Shown: positions 1 to 7,685 of the stretch, in pieces | How the letters are laid out: each line of letters starts with the position of its first letter | Numbering within the stretch: the first letter of the stretch is position 1 | Assembly: GCA_038244055.1 (NCBI GenBank) | Contig: JBBRTW010000062.1 | Location: 1-22,219 of the forward strand | Direction of reading: 5' to 3' | Length of the DNA stretch: 22,219 nucleotides | From: DASPKW01 sp038244055 | GTDB lineage: Bacteria; Planctomycetota; Phycisphaerae; Tepidisphaerales; Tepidisphaeraceae | Made by a program: the position numbers and the translations under genes | The notes under the pieces: model-generated | Told to the model about the DNA's origin: nothing | What the model saw: only the letters and a program-made list of their open reading frames with translations | The model's database searches: none

Positions 1-328
1 AAGAGGACGACGATTCTATTGAATCCCCATAGTTGACACCCCTCCCCGCGGTTTAGTCCAATCGATTGTATGCGGCGTGCCCTCCACGACCCCGCCAAGT
101 CGAAAATTAGCCGGGGCACGCCGCATACAATCCTATTCATTTGACGCAAGATGGAGGGATTGTTTAGCAGAGGGTTGCCTGACCAAACGATCGGGTCGGG
201 CCAAGGGGCAAGCCCGGCCACGGGGCTCCCCAGGTCATTCGATCAGGCCGATACGAGGTCGGCCCATATCACATGCGTAGCGGATGTAAATGAAAGAGGC
301 TGGAACGGGGCCATCCTGGGATGCCGGA
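1..328. other. Non-coding stretch with one inverted repeat
   Basis: I see no convincing gene here. Short open frames exist, but their predicted proteins look like random translation and lack a convincing ribosome binding site. The only clear structure is the perfect inverted repeat at 64-132, listed separately. The right end is the 3' flank of the minus-strand XRE gene. Confidence 0.5.
64..132. repeat. Perfect 19-bp inverted repeat with 31-nt loop
   Basis: The left arm at 64-82 (GATTGTATGCGGCGTGCCC) is the exact reverse complement of the right arm at 114-132. A 31-nt loop separates them. No T-run follows on either strand, so this is not a typical intrinsic terminator. The size and form would fit a REP-like or MITE-like dispersed palindrome, or a structured RNA hairpin. 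Which of these applies is inference. Confidence 0.85.
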
Positions 329-583
329 TCAGTCAGCATGAGCGCCGTCCCAGGCGACAATCCGCTTGAATCCCCGGATCGGGTCGATCCCGCAGGCCCG
401 GCACCAGGCGATGAATTCGGTCACATCCACCCGCCGATTCCCCGATTCGCAGTTGTAGATCCAGCTTTGAGGACGCTTGAGGATTACGCCCAGTTGACGC
501 TGGGTGAGATCGGCCTCTTCCCGCAACTGCCGCAGCAGGTCGGGAAGGCGTCGATAGGCCGGCGAATGCTGGGCCTTGGGCAT
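329..583 (-). CDS. Small XRE-family helix-turn-helix regulator
   Basis: This 84-residue protein is almost entirely one Cro/C1-type DNA-binding domain, at about residues 13-66. The canonical pattern is visible: a helix LPDLLRQLREEADLTQRQLG, then a turn and recognition helix around KRPQSWIYNCESGNRRVDVTE, with the conserved SGNRRVD-type end. There is no room for an effector domain, so it should act as a DNA-binding dimer, for example as a repressor or as the antitoxin-like half of a lost pair. No toxin gene is visible beside it. The gene is transcribed away from the PEP-CTERM fusion, and a dyad at 604-637 lies about 20 nt upstream of its ATG, a plausible site for autoregulation. Fold assignment is confident; target and role are unknown. 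Confidence 0.85.
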   Translation of the reverse strand: MPKAQHSPAYRRLPDLLRQLREEADLTQRQLGVILKRPQSWIYNCESGNRRVDVTEFIAWCRACGIDPIRGFKRIVAWDGAHAD

Positions 584-603
584 GACCCGACTATCCGCGA
601 GAA

Positions 604-637
604 TTGTCTTGACACGGGATGCGTGTCAGCCAGACAA
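604..637. promoter_or_regulatory. Operator-like dyad between XRE gene and PEP-CTERM fusion
   Basis: The inner arms TGACAC (610-615) and GTGTCA (623-628) flank a 7-nt centre. The outer arms TTGTCT (604-609) and AGACAA (632-637) are also complementary, with three extra bases on the right side. The dyad starts 21 nt before the ATG of the divergent XRE gene. It contains a plus-strand TTGACA (609-614), but I see no good -10 box at the right distance. Binding by the XRE protein is inferred from position and symmetry alone. Confidence 0.5.
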
Positions 638-727
638 TCGCGTCCGTCGGCGCGGACTGTTGTCCGTGGCGGCCGGGCAGTCTGGGTTGGGTGATTCAGC
701 AGCCCTCTTTCCTCAAGGGAAATCATC

Positions 728-2422
728 ATGCTTATCAGATGCGTTTCAGGGGGCGTGGTTTTCGCACTGGCACTGGTCTCATCCGTGGCAGTGGCCGCAC
801 CGATCACCTGGGATGGTTCATCCGGGGTGCTGCCCTGGGATGCCTCGCGTCCGGCCAACCAGCGATATGCCGTCTCGTTTCCCGGGCCGCCGGACACCAC
901 CGCGGTACTTGCGGGCGGCGTGCTGCAGATCCGCGACAACAGTGCTGGCTCAAGCGTCGATGCCACGCTCCCCATCACGTTGACGTCGGCGGACAACTGG
1001 GTGGTGCAGTCGTCGATCAGGGTCATCTCCCACTCTCGCACCGGCCTGGATTATGGCCCGGAATTCGGAATCGTGGACACCACCCATCAGGCCCTGCTGG
1101 GACTCGCCACCGATCGCATCGGCATCGTGACCTTCGGCGGAGGTGGTTGGGTCGATGGAGTGAACTTCCCCATGACCACCACCGATGGCCAGCATCTCTA
1201 TCGCATCGTTAAGTCTGGCACGACCGTTTCGGTCTATGCCGATGACATGGCTACGCCCAAATTCTCGCTTCCTTACGCGGACCTGGGTGCCAGCGGCGGC
1301 ATCGCCTTGGCTTTTCTCACCGACACCAGCAGCAATGGCACCACCTCGTTCGATATTGCCAATTACGCCTTCGATACGGGCACGACGTCGATTCCCGAGC
1401 CGGGTGGTCTCCCGGTCGTGGTGCTCATTGTGGCATGCGGCCTGGGGATGGCGGGCCGACGACGGCGCGGTAGCTGGAAAGCTCGCGCGGGGGCACCGAC
1501 CACTCATGGACTCTGCTTCCTCGGGACTTGGGCCGCAGCGCCTATCGCCTGTCTGATCGGGCCCACATTGACCAACGCCGACGTCATTTACGTATCCAAC
1601 GCCGGCAACGACACGATCCAGAAGTTCAATTCTGCTGGCATCGGCTCCCAATTTGCGAACACTGGCCTGAGCATCCCCAACGGCCTGGCTTTTGACATTG
1701 CAGGCAATCTCTTCGCGGTAAACCACGGCAATAACACCGTCGAGAAATTCACGCCCGGCGGCGTGGGCACCTTCTTCGCCACCAACGGATTGGACCACCC
1801 GGCCGGTCTGGCCATTGATGGTGCCGGCAACCTCTATGTGGCAAGTCGCAACAACAACTCGGTCGTGAAGTTCACATCCGGCGGTGCCAGTTCGGTCTTT
1901 TGCAATACCGGATTGAACAGCCCGTATGACCTGGCCTTTGACAGGGCCGGCAACCTGTTTGCGGCCAACTACGGCAACAACGCGATCTCGAAAATCACCT
2001 CGGGTGGCGTGAGCTCGCTCTTCGCCAACACCGGCTTATCCTCACCACAAGGGATCGCCTTCGACAGTGCGGGCAACCTCTATGTCGCCAACAACGGCGA
2101 CAACACGGTTGAAAGATTCACTCCCGGCGGTGTTGGTTCGGTCTTCGCCAACACCGGCCTGAGCTTTCCGCAAGGCATGGCCTTTGACAGCCAGGGCAAC
2201 CTGTATGTGGCAAACGCCGGGAACGACACGGTTGAGAAGTTCACCTCGGGTGGCATCGGCTCCCTCTTCGCCAGCACCGGGTTAAGCAATACTGGCTTCA
2301 TCGCCGTGACCAATGACGCGGGCCAGCCACTTTCATTGCCCGTACCCGAGCCATCGATGCTGGCGTTGCTCGGGTTCGGGACAATGGGCCTGCTGCGCCG
2401 TCGGCGGGCCGGGCGCCGATAG
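728..2422 (+). CDS. Fused double PEP-CTERM protein: lectin-like domain plus NHL propeller
   Basis: The 564-residue frame opens with a signal peptide (MLIRCVSGGVVFALALVSSV, then AVAAP). Residues about 24-215 form a beta-rich domain resembling concanavalin-A-type jelly-roll modules. At 223-225 comes a PEP motif, then a hydrophobic helix (228-243) and an Arg cluster (244-247): a complete PEP-CTERM exosortase signal in mid-protein. A second hydrophobic, signal-like stretch follows (about 258-280), then six NHL-type blades with a 41-residue period. The protein ends in a second PEP-CTERM tag (PEP at 540-542, RRRR near the end). An AAGGGA ribosome binding site lies 7 nt before the ATG. No ATG, GTG or other convincing start lies in frame between the two halves. 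Family knowledge says exosortase cleaves at PEP and exports the protein to the envelope. No exosortase gene is in the window. The fusion itself is the oddity; a lost stop codon or small indel between two tandem genes would explain it. Confidence 0.85.
   Translation: MLIRCVSGGVVFALALVSSVAVAAPITWDGSSGVLPWDASRPANQRYAVSFPGPPDTTAVLAGGVLQIRDNSAGSSVDATLPITLTSADNWVVQSSIRVISHSRTGLDYGPEFGIVDTTHQALLGLATDRIGIVTFGGGGWVDGVNFPMTTTDGQHLYRIVKSGTTVSVYADDMATPKFSLPYADLGASGGIALAFLTDTSSNGTTSFDIANYAFDTGTTSIPEPGGLPVVVLIVACGLGMAGRRRRGSWKARAGAPTTHGLCFLGTWAAAPIACLIGPTLTNADVIYVSNAGNDTIQKFNSAGIGSQFANTGLSIPNGLAFDIAGNLFAVNHGNNTVEKFTPGGVGTFFATNGLDHPAGLAIDGAGNLYVASRNNNSVVKFTSGGASSVFCNTGLNSPYDLAFDRAGNLFAANYGNNAISKITSGGVSSLFANTGLSSPQGIAFDSAGNLYVANNGDNTVERFTPGGVGSVFANTGLSFPQGMAFDSQGNLYVANAGNDTVEKFTSGGIGSLFASTGLSNTGFIAVTNDAGQPLSLPVPEPSMLALLGFGTMGLLRRRRAGRR
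1580..2318 (+). repeat. Tandem 123-bp coding repeats (NHL blades)
   Basis: Six copies of a 41-residue, 123-bp unit encode the propeller. GNL(Y/F) motifs recur at residues 326, 367, 408, 449 and 490, each preceded by AFD/AID-type turns and followed by (N/D)NTV(E/x)KF and NTGL. The first blade begins near residue 285 (VIYVSNAGND). The units remain visibly similar at the DNA level, so the array arose by internal duplication and could expand or contract by recombination. Confidence 0.85.
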
Positions 2423-2682
2423 AGCACATGGGGCGCGGGGCAGGGCCGAGAGCCGACATAAAGAAAGTCGCAGGCTACGAGGCAACCATTCCGCGCAGCC
2501 CGAAGTAACATCCTGGGCTGGACCCTGTCGTCGCACCTCGTCGCGCAGCGCAAATGTTCAGCAAATTAGGCTGCTGATGAAGCAGGCCCCGATCCTAAAA
2601 TGAAGTGTCGCGGCGATGTGTCGGCCTCGTGTCGGTCAGTTTGTTACCACATCTTTGCAGAGGATTGGTATATTTCCTATCG

Positions 2683-3654
2683 ATGTACGAAACCGGCATT
2701 TTGGAAACGGGGCCTCGGGTGGCCAAGACCTACACGCGAATTCATCGGCTGTTCAAGCTCGTGCAACTCCTGCAATCGCGGCGCGGGTTGAAGGTGCCGG
2801 AGCTGGCGCGCCATTGTGGCGTCTGCGCGCGGACGATGTTTCGCGATCTGCAAACGCTGTCGGCCTCGGGAATCGAATGCCGGTTGGATGAAGACACTGG
2901 CGGCTATGTCGTGCCACCGAATTTCTTCATGCCACCGCTGGAGCTGACATTCGAGGAATCGCTGGCGCTGCTGGTGCTGGCCGATGGGATCGGGCGAAAT
3001 GGGCAGATTCTGTTTCTGGCTCCGGCCGCGCGGGCGCTGGAGAAGATCCGCGGCCAGTTGCCGGCGCAAATCTCCGACGACATCCGCCAGATCGATCCTC
3101 ACATCGAAGTGCAACTCGCGCGCGGTTCGGTTGACCAAAGCACCCGCGATGTCTACGAGCGCGTCCGCAATGCCATCGCCACGCGCCGTATGCTCCGCTG
3201 CCGCTACGATTCGGCCCCTTCGAGCGATGGCCACGCCCCGTACACTCGGCCATTTCATTTCCGGCCCTACAAACTCTGGTATGGCCAGCGCGCCTGGTAC
3301 GTCGTCGGCCTGCATGGTGGCCGTAAGGAGATCCGCAAGCTCAAACTCAGCCGCTTCAGCGCCCTCGAACTGACCGACAAGCCCTTCGCCATCCCCGATG
3401 ATTTCAGCATGGATCAAATCCTAAAACTCGCCTGGCGGATGATTCCCGAGGGCGGGCGATTCGAAGTCGCGATCCGCTTCGACCCCCAATTCGCCGAAAC
3501 CGCGGCCGACACGCGCTGGCATTCCACCCAGCGCAAGGAATTCCACGAAGACGGCTCGGCCACGCTGCGGTTCACGGTGGATGGGCTGGAGGAGATCGTC
3601 TGGTGGGTGATGGGATATGGGCCATGGCTATCAATCCGATTCCGTGCGCATTGA
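2683..3654 (+). CDS. HTH-WYL transcriptional regulator
   Basis: This is a DeoR-like winged-helix regulator with a WYL effector domain, 323 residues from the ATG at 2683. The HTH lies at the N-terminus (KTYTRIHRLFKLVQLLQSRR, then LKVPELARHCGVCARTMFRDLQTL). The WYL core is visible as RPFHFRPYKLWYGQRAWYVVG followed by KLKLSRFSALEL, and a WCX-like segment ends at GLEEIVWWVMGYGPW. The frame is open further upstream, but the ATG at 2683 or the GTG at 2719 fits the family start best. A TATATT at 2669-2674 could be a weak -10 box. WYL domains bind ligands such as nucleotides, and WYL proteins often regulate defence or DNA-damage genes. The cas3 remnant lies about 1.8 kb downstream, so a link is possible but unproven. 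The C-terminus stops about 20 residues earlier than is usual for WCX tails. Confidence 0.85.
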   Translation: MYETGILETGPRVAKTYTRIHRLFKLVQLLQSRRGLKVPELARHCGVCARTMFRDLQTLSASGIECRLDEDTGGYVVPPNFFMPPLELTFEESLALLVLADGIGRNGQILFLAPAARALEKIRGQLPAQISDDIRQIDPHIEVQLARGSVDQSTRDVYERVRNAIATRRMLRCRYDSAPSSDGHAPYTRPFHFRPYKLWYGQRAWYVVGLHGGRKEIRKLKLSRFSALELTDKPFAIPDDFSMDQILKLAWRMIPEGGRFEVAIRFDPQFAETAADTRWHSTQRKEFHEDGSATLRFTVDGLEEIVWWVMGYGPWLSIRFRAH

Positions 3655-3697
3655 AGCGCGGCCCCACTGAAGCAAAGGCCATATGCGAGGTGTCAAC

Positions 3698-3982
3698 ATG
3701 AATGACGAGGCGCGTTCAGATTGTGCGGAGCAATGGACCTACGTCGAGATTGAGGTGATTGATGCCGATCGGCGACTTCAGCCGACACACCTCTGCTCCA
3801 CGGAAATCCGATTTAGCAAACCACCTCGATTCGTCGCGGAAGTAATTACCATCACCACGCGCAATGGAGACCGCAAGACAATGCGCCAGGCCCGAGTGCT
3901 CGCGCATCATCCCGAAGCCCAGCACATCCCGATCCAACTGATCGGCGACGAGCAAAAGGCCTCGACCAGGCTTACCGCCTGA
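3698..3982 (+). CDS. Small protein of unknown function (94 aa)
   Basis: I do not recognise this family. The start at 3698 is preferred over an in-frame ATG at 3683 because GAGG at 3687-3690 sits 7 nt before it. The protein looks like a compact soluble alpha/beta domain with alternating strands (WTYVEIEVID, then FVAEVITITTRNGDRKTMRQ) and a His-containing segment LAHHPEAQHIPIQL. It has no signal peptide and no membrane helix. It follows the WYL gene by about 45 nt on the same strand and could be cotranscribed. The stop codon lies inside a stem-loop (3959-3989) that may end the transcript. Coding status is supported by the ribosome binding site and sensible composition, not by homology. Confidence 0.55.
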   Translation: MNDEARSDCAEQWTYVEIEVIDADRRLQPTHLCSTEIRFSKPPRFVAEVITITTRNGDRKTMRQARVLAHHPEAQHIPIQLIGDEQKASTRLTA

Positions 3983-3989
3983 TCGAGGC
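3959..3989. terminator. Strong stem-loop at the end of the 94-aa gene
   Basis: Arms of 13 nt (GCCTCGACCAGGC at 3959-3971 and GCCTGATCGAGGC at 3977-3989) pair with one mismatch around a 5-nt loop. On the plus strand the mismatch is C-A. On the minus strand it becomes a G-U wobble, and CTTTT follows the stem, so the hairpin is better formed for minus-strand RNA. No minus-strand gene reads into it. It may be a weak terminator or a transcript-end stabiliser. Confidence 0.45.
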
Positions 3990-4288
3990 AAAATGGGGCC
4001 GCGCTGGGGGTCAGCGCGGAAATGATGAGGCGAGAAGGACATTCGCTATCAACTCTCGTGCTTCAATGGGGCGCGCCTATCGGATTCACAAACCCGCGTC
4101 GTCAGCGATGGCATCGTCCTACCGCAATCGACAGGATTAGGCGCGAAGATGTCCTTCCTCTTGGTCGCATGATATGCTACAGTTTCCCAATAGTCAACCT
4201 TTACGAGTGTTGAAAGAGAGTGTTTGCGAGAGATTTATTATCGAGGGTTGGTGCCCAAAATTGCGTCATATTTGGGTGAAGGAGCATC
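3990..4288. other. Intergenic region before the sigma-like gene
   Basis: Short open frames are present but none is convincing. The second half is noticeably more AT-rich than its surroundings, as expected for a promoter-bearing region. An AAGGAG ribosome binding site at 4279-4284 marks the start of the next gene. I see no clear -35/-10 pair. Confidence 0.35.
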
Positions 4289-4763
4289 ATGAGCGAAACA
4301 AAACACTTCGTGGCCGGGTATTTGTCGATTTGGAACTCGAAAAGATTCAGGCATGCTCCCAATGACGGTGCAAGACGCGGCCGTTAAATGCTTGGCCCAG
4401 CAAGAGCCAATCAAGAAGTCGGCTCCGTTTATGTTTACCGTCGCTCGAAACGCAGAACGAGATATCCATCGCAGGCATGGGCATCAAATTAAGTGCGTGT
4501 CCTTCGATCTGGATCATCTTGTGGATCGGCAGCCACCGCAAGACTCTCGACTGATCCGCGCTGAGCAGCATCAGATCCTCGGCAATGCGATTCGACGACT
4601 TACGCGGAGGGAACAGCGGGCGATATGTCGCATGTATCTTCACGGACATGAGCGTTTGCAGGTCGCGATGCGGTTGAAGTGTTCGATCAAAGCTCTCGAA
4701 GATATTTTGTATCGCGCATGCAGGAAATTGGAAAGGGCTCTTGGAGCTGCCGACATGAATTGA
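4289..4763 (+). pseudogene. ECF-like sigma-70 family factor, apparently frameshifted near its start
   Basis: The open frame 4353-4763 (136 aa) carries the end of sigma region 2 (VQDAAVKCL, then FMFTVARNAERDIHRR) and a region 4 helix-turn-helix (AIRRLTRREQRAICRMYLHG, then LEDILYRACRKLERAL). It lacks the first part of region 2 and its ATG has no good ribosome binding site. By contrast, the ATG at 4289 has AAGGAG 4 nt upstream, but its frame (MSETKHFVAGYLSIWNSKRF...) stops at 4387 after 32 codons. Joining the two frames between about 4355 and 4385 would give a protein of roughly 155 residues with the expected region 2 start. This suggests a one-base indel, or possibly programmed frameshifting. 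Alternatively the functional start is 4353 and the upstream ORF is a short leader. No anti-sigma gene is adjacent. Confidence 0.6.
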
Positions 4764-5444
4764 GTTGCAGGGTTCTTTAAATTCTTCGAGCGAGGGTATT
4801 GTTCGCGTTCTGCGTCATCTCACTTGTACGAATGAAATTCCTGGCCTCACTGACACCACGCTGTCACCGGCATCCGCTATCCTCCCCCCATATCGCCCGG
4901 GAAGCCGAAATGGAAGTTGGCTCGCCCATTCAAGGATGATGGATGCCAGTTGACCCTTCAATCGCGGGGCCGTTGACCCGGTTGACGACCCTCGAACCGT
5001 ATCACCTCGCGCCCGGGCGGGCGTGGCGCTGGTGCGTGCTGCGGACGATCCGCGACGCCCGCCTATCGGCCGCCGCCGGAATCCCCGCCCATGCGCGCAG
5101 CCTGCAGCGCTTGTTTTGCCGGAGATGGGATCGCCTTGCCGCGAGATGGAAAATCAAATCCCCCGGCCGATTGCGGCGGATAGGATGCGAGGCGATTCGG
5201 AAGTGTCTGGAGGCGCGACCGGCCGGCCGGCGCGAGGAATGTTTCGGTGCGGCGAAGGCTTTCCGATGGTGGTTTGAGCGGATGGGGTTTTGTGGTTTGG
5301 GAACGAATATTTTTGGAATTGTTTGAATGATCGGGATGGAAGCGCAATAGAGAGGGGGGAGAGCGGACTCATGGATAGTGAAGGAAGCAGGATTTTTTCG
5401 AGAAGACCTTGGATCGCGGCGGGATTTTGTGAGGAAGGTGAAAC
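4764..5444. other. Region between sigma-like gene and cas3, with one weak ORF
   Basis: The only candidate gene in this 680-nt stretch is the basic ORF at 4943-5326, listed separately. The part from 5327 to 5444 is purine-rich on the plus strand and holds the cas3 ribosome binding site at 5432-5438. I see no direct repeats of CRISPR size here. Confidence 0.4.
4943..5326 (+). CDS. Possible small basic protein, unrecognised
   Basis: This 127-residue frame starts at an ATG with AAGGA 6 nt upstream (4932-4936), which favours translation. The product is rich in Arg, Trp and Ala (RAWRWCVLRTIRDARLSAAA, RLFCRRWDRLAARWK) and contains scattered Cys. There is no signal peptide and no recognisable domain. 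In GC-rich DNA such Arg-rich frames often arise by chance, so coding status is doubtful. It lies between the sigma-like gene and cas3 on the same strand. If real, it could be a nucleic-acid-binding protein, but that rests on charge alone. Confidence 0.3.
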   Translation: MPVDPSIAGPLTRLTTLEPYHLAPGRAWRWCVLRTIRDARLSAAAGIPAHARSLQRLFCRRWDRLAARWKIKSPGRLRRIGCEAIRKCLEARPAGRREECFGAAKAFRWWFERMGFCGLGTNIFGIV

Positions 5445-7685
5445 GTGGCTCAGATGGATTTTAGGATTGCCTTTAAGGAATTGACGGGAAACCCGCCGTT
5501 TCCCTGGCAGGCGGCATTATTTGATCGCTTCATTTCGGATGATGTGGACAACATTCCTGCCTCCTGCAATTTGCCAACCGGATTGGGCAAGACATCCGTC
5601 ATCGCCATCTGGCTGCTCGCGCGCCAAGTCAACCCATCGCTTCCGCGGCGACTCGTTTATGTCGTCAATCGCAGGACCGTGGTCGATCAGACAACCGACG
5701 AAGTCGAACGAATTCGGGAAAATCTGCTCAAGATCGGCAGAGCAAAGGACGACCTCGCCCTCAGCACGCTCCGCGGCCAATTCGCCGACAACCGTGAATG
5801 GTCCGCCGACCCATCCCGCGAGGCGGTCATCTGCGGCACGGTGGACATGATCGGTTCGCGCCTGCTCTTTAGCGGCTATGGCGTGGGCTACAAGGGCAAG
5901 CCACTTCACGCAGGTTTTCTCGGGCAGGACACGATGATCGTTCACGACGAAGCCCACCTCGAACCTGCGTTTCAGACGCTGCTCGAAGGCCTTAAAGCCG
6001 AGCAGGCACGACATTCCTATGAAAACGGGCGATTTCGTGTGATGGCGCTGTCGGCGACGGGACGCAACAATTCCGAGCGTGCGGAACAGGAAACACCGTT
6101 CGAACTTACACAGGCCGATCGCGCGCATCCCGAGGTCGTCCGACGAATCCACGCCGCGAAGAGACTCACCCTTATCGAGCAATCAGCCACTAAACTTGGT
6201 GAGCAACTTGCCACAGCGGCGATTGATCACTTCAAGGATTCAGGCCGGCCCGTCCTTATCTTCGTACGTCTTGTGGATGATCTGAAACTGGCTCTCGAAC
6301 GATTGCGAAAAGCCAAGTTCGAACCCCTTCAGCTTACCGGCACCATGCGCGGATGGGAGCGGGAGGGACTGCTCACCGACCCTGGCTTCATGCGGTTTCT
6401 TCCTGAATCAAATCGGCCGAAAGACATTAAACCCGCAGAGGGAACCGTCTTCCTGGTCTGTACCAGCGCCGGCGAGGTGGGCGTGAACATTTCCGCCGAT
6501 CATCTGGTCTGTGATCTCTCCACCTTTGAAAGCATGGCCCAACGCTTTGGCCGGGTGAATCGCTTTGGCTTGCACACCGATACGGAGATTCACATCGTCC
6601 ATCCCAAGAGGGACGATTTCGATGTGGAAGTACCCGATCCGCAGCGCAAAAGGACTCTTGAGTTGCTTGAGCGGCTCAACGGCGACGCCAGCCCCGACGC
6701 GCTTTTGAAACTTCCTGCGGATGACCGCGCCGCCGCCTTCGCGCCCGCGCCGATTATCTTGCCGACCACCGATATTCTTTTCGACGCCTGGAGCATGACC
6801 AGCATCCGTGATCGCATGCCCGGCCGGCCAATCGTTGAGCCGTACCTCCACGGCATCCGCGATTGGGAACCGCCAGAAACACAAGTTGCTTGGCGCGAGG
6901 AAGTCGGCGTGATTGTGGGCGATCTTCTGGAAGAATACCGGCCCGAAGACTTGCTGGATGAATACCCGCTTAAACCGCACGAATTGCTGCGCGATCGAAC
7001 TACGCGAGTGTGGAAGGAACTTGCCACGCTCGCCGGTCGATATGCGCAATCGCCCGTGTGGATCGTCGACGAGCAAGGGAAAGTAACCTCTCGTAAACTC
7101 GACGACTTGGCCCCGCTTGATTTGAAGCAAGCGATCGCCCAACTCGGCGGAAAGATCGTTCTCCTTCCGCACGATATCGGCGGACTAACGCCCGAAGGCA
7201 CACTCGACGGCAACTACCCACGTGGGTCCAAGCCCGGCGAGGAGCCGGCCGAGATCAATAATGATGTCGCTGACGAAACCACAGATCGCGACAGCCCCAA
7301 GCCCCGAATCCGAGTCTGGAACGACGAGCCAGAGTTCGCCCCAAAGTCGGACTTAATGCGCCACATCCTCTGTATCAACTTTCCTCCACTTGAAAACGAT
7401 GAAGATGCGATCAGGCGATCATGGCACTGGTTCGAGCTACCTGTACCGAAAGATAATTCCAAGAATGCCGTGCAGCCTGTTCTACTCAAGGGCCATGTCG
7501 ATGACGTCGTGAAACGGGCGACCGAAATCGTCTCGAATCTTTCGCTCGACGAGTGGATCAAACAGGCGATCCTCCTCGCCGCACTGTTCCACGATCTGGG
7601 CAAACAACGCGATCTTTGGCAGCGCAGCATCGGACGGCCTATGCATTTTGAAACGATTTGGTTCGGCAAATCGGGCCGAAGGTGA
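5445..7685 (+). pseudogene. cas3: Type I-G (I-U) Cas3 helicase, truncated in its C-terminal HD nuclease domain
   Basis: Superfamily 2 helicase motifs appear in order: Q motif near Q22 (PPFPWQAALF), Walker A PTGLGKT (44-50), strand VYVVNRRTVVDQT, DEAH (168-171), SAT (203-205), TSAGEVGVNI (340-349) and QRFGRVNR (366-373). The segment YLHGIRDWEPPETQVAWREE is typical of the GSU0051/Anaes Cas3 family, in which the HD nuclease follows the helicase. The HD domain begins with LLAALFHDLGK (H716, D717), but homology stops at about residue 732 (near base 7640). A 14-residue unrelated tail follows. The remaining HD metal ligands are therefore missing, and DNA degradation should be lost. The start is GTG 5445, with AGGAAGG 6 nt upstream. 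Family knowledge: Cas3 unwinds and degrades target DNA recruited by Cascade. No cas8, cas7, cas5/6, cas1, cas2 or CRISPR array is present, so this is an orphan remnant. Confidence 0.85.

Noticed and set aside
290..694. 134-codon plus-strand frame over the XRE gene
   Set aside because: The minus-strand XRE protein explains the region; the plus frame has no domain and no ribosome binding site.
2677..3417. Long minus-strand frame opposite the WYL gene
   Set aside because: It is antisense to a gene with clear domains; its protein shows no family features and arises from codon bias in GC-rich DNA.
4764..5444. Possible CRISPR array upstream of cas3
   Set aside because: No regularly spaced direct repeats of 25-40 nt are visible here or elsewhere in the window.
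5290..5484. Short frame overlapping the cas3 start
   Set aside because: It lacks a plausible start signal and overlaps the cas3 ribosome binding site and first codons.
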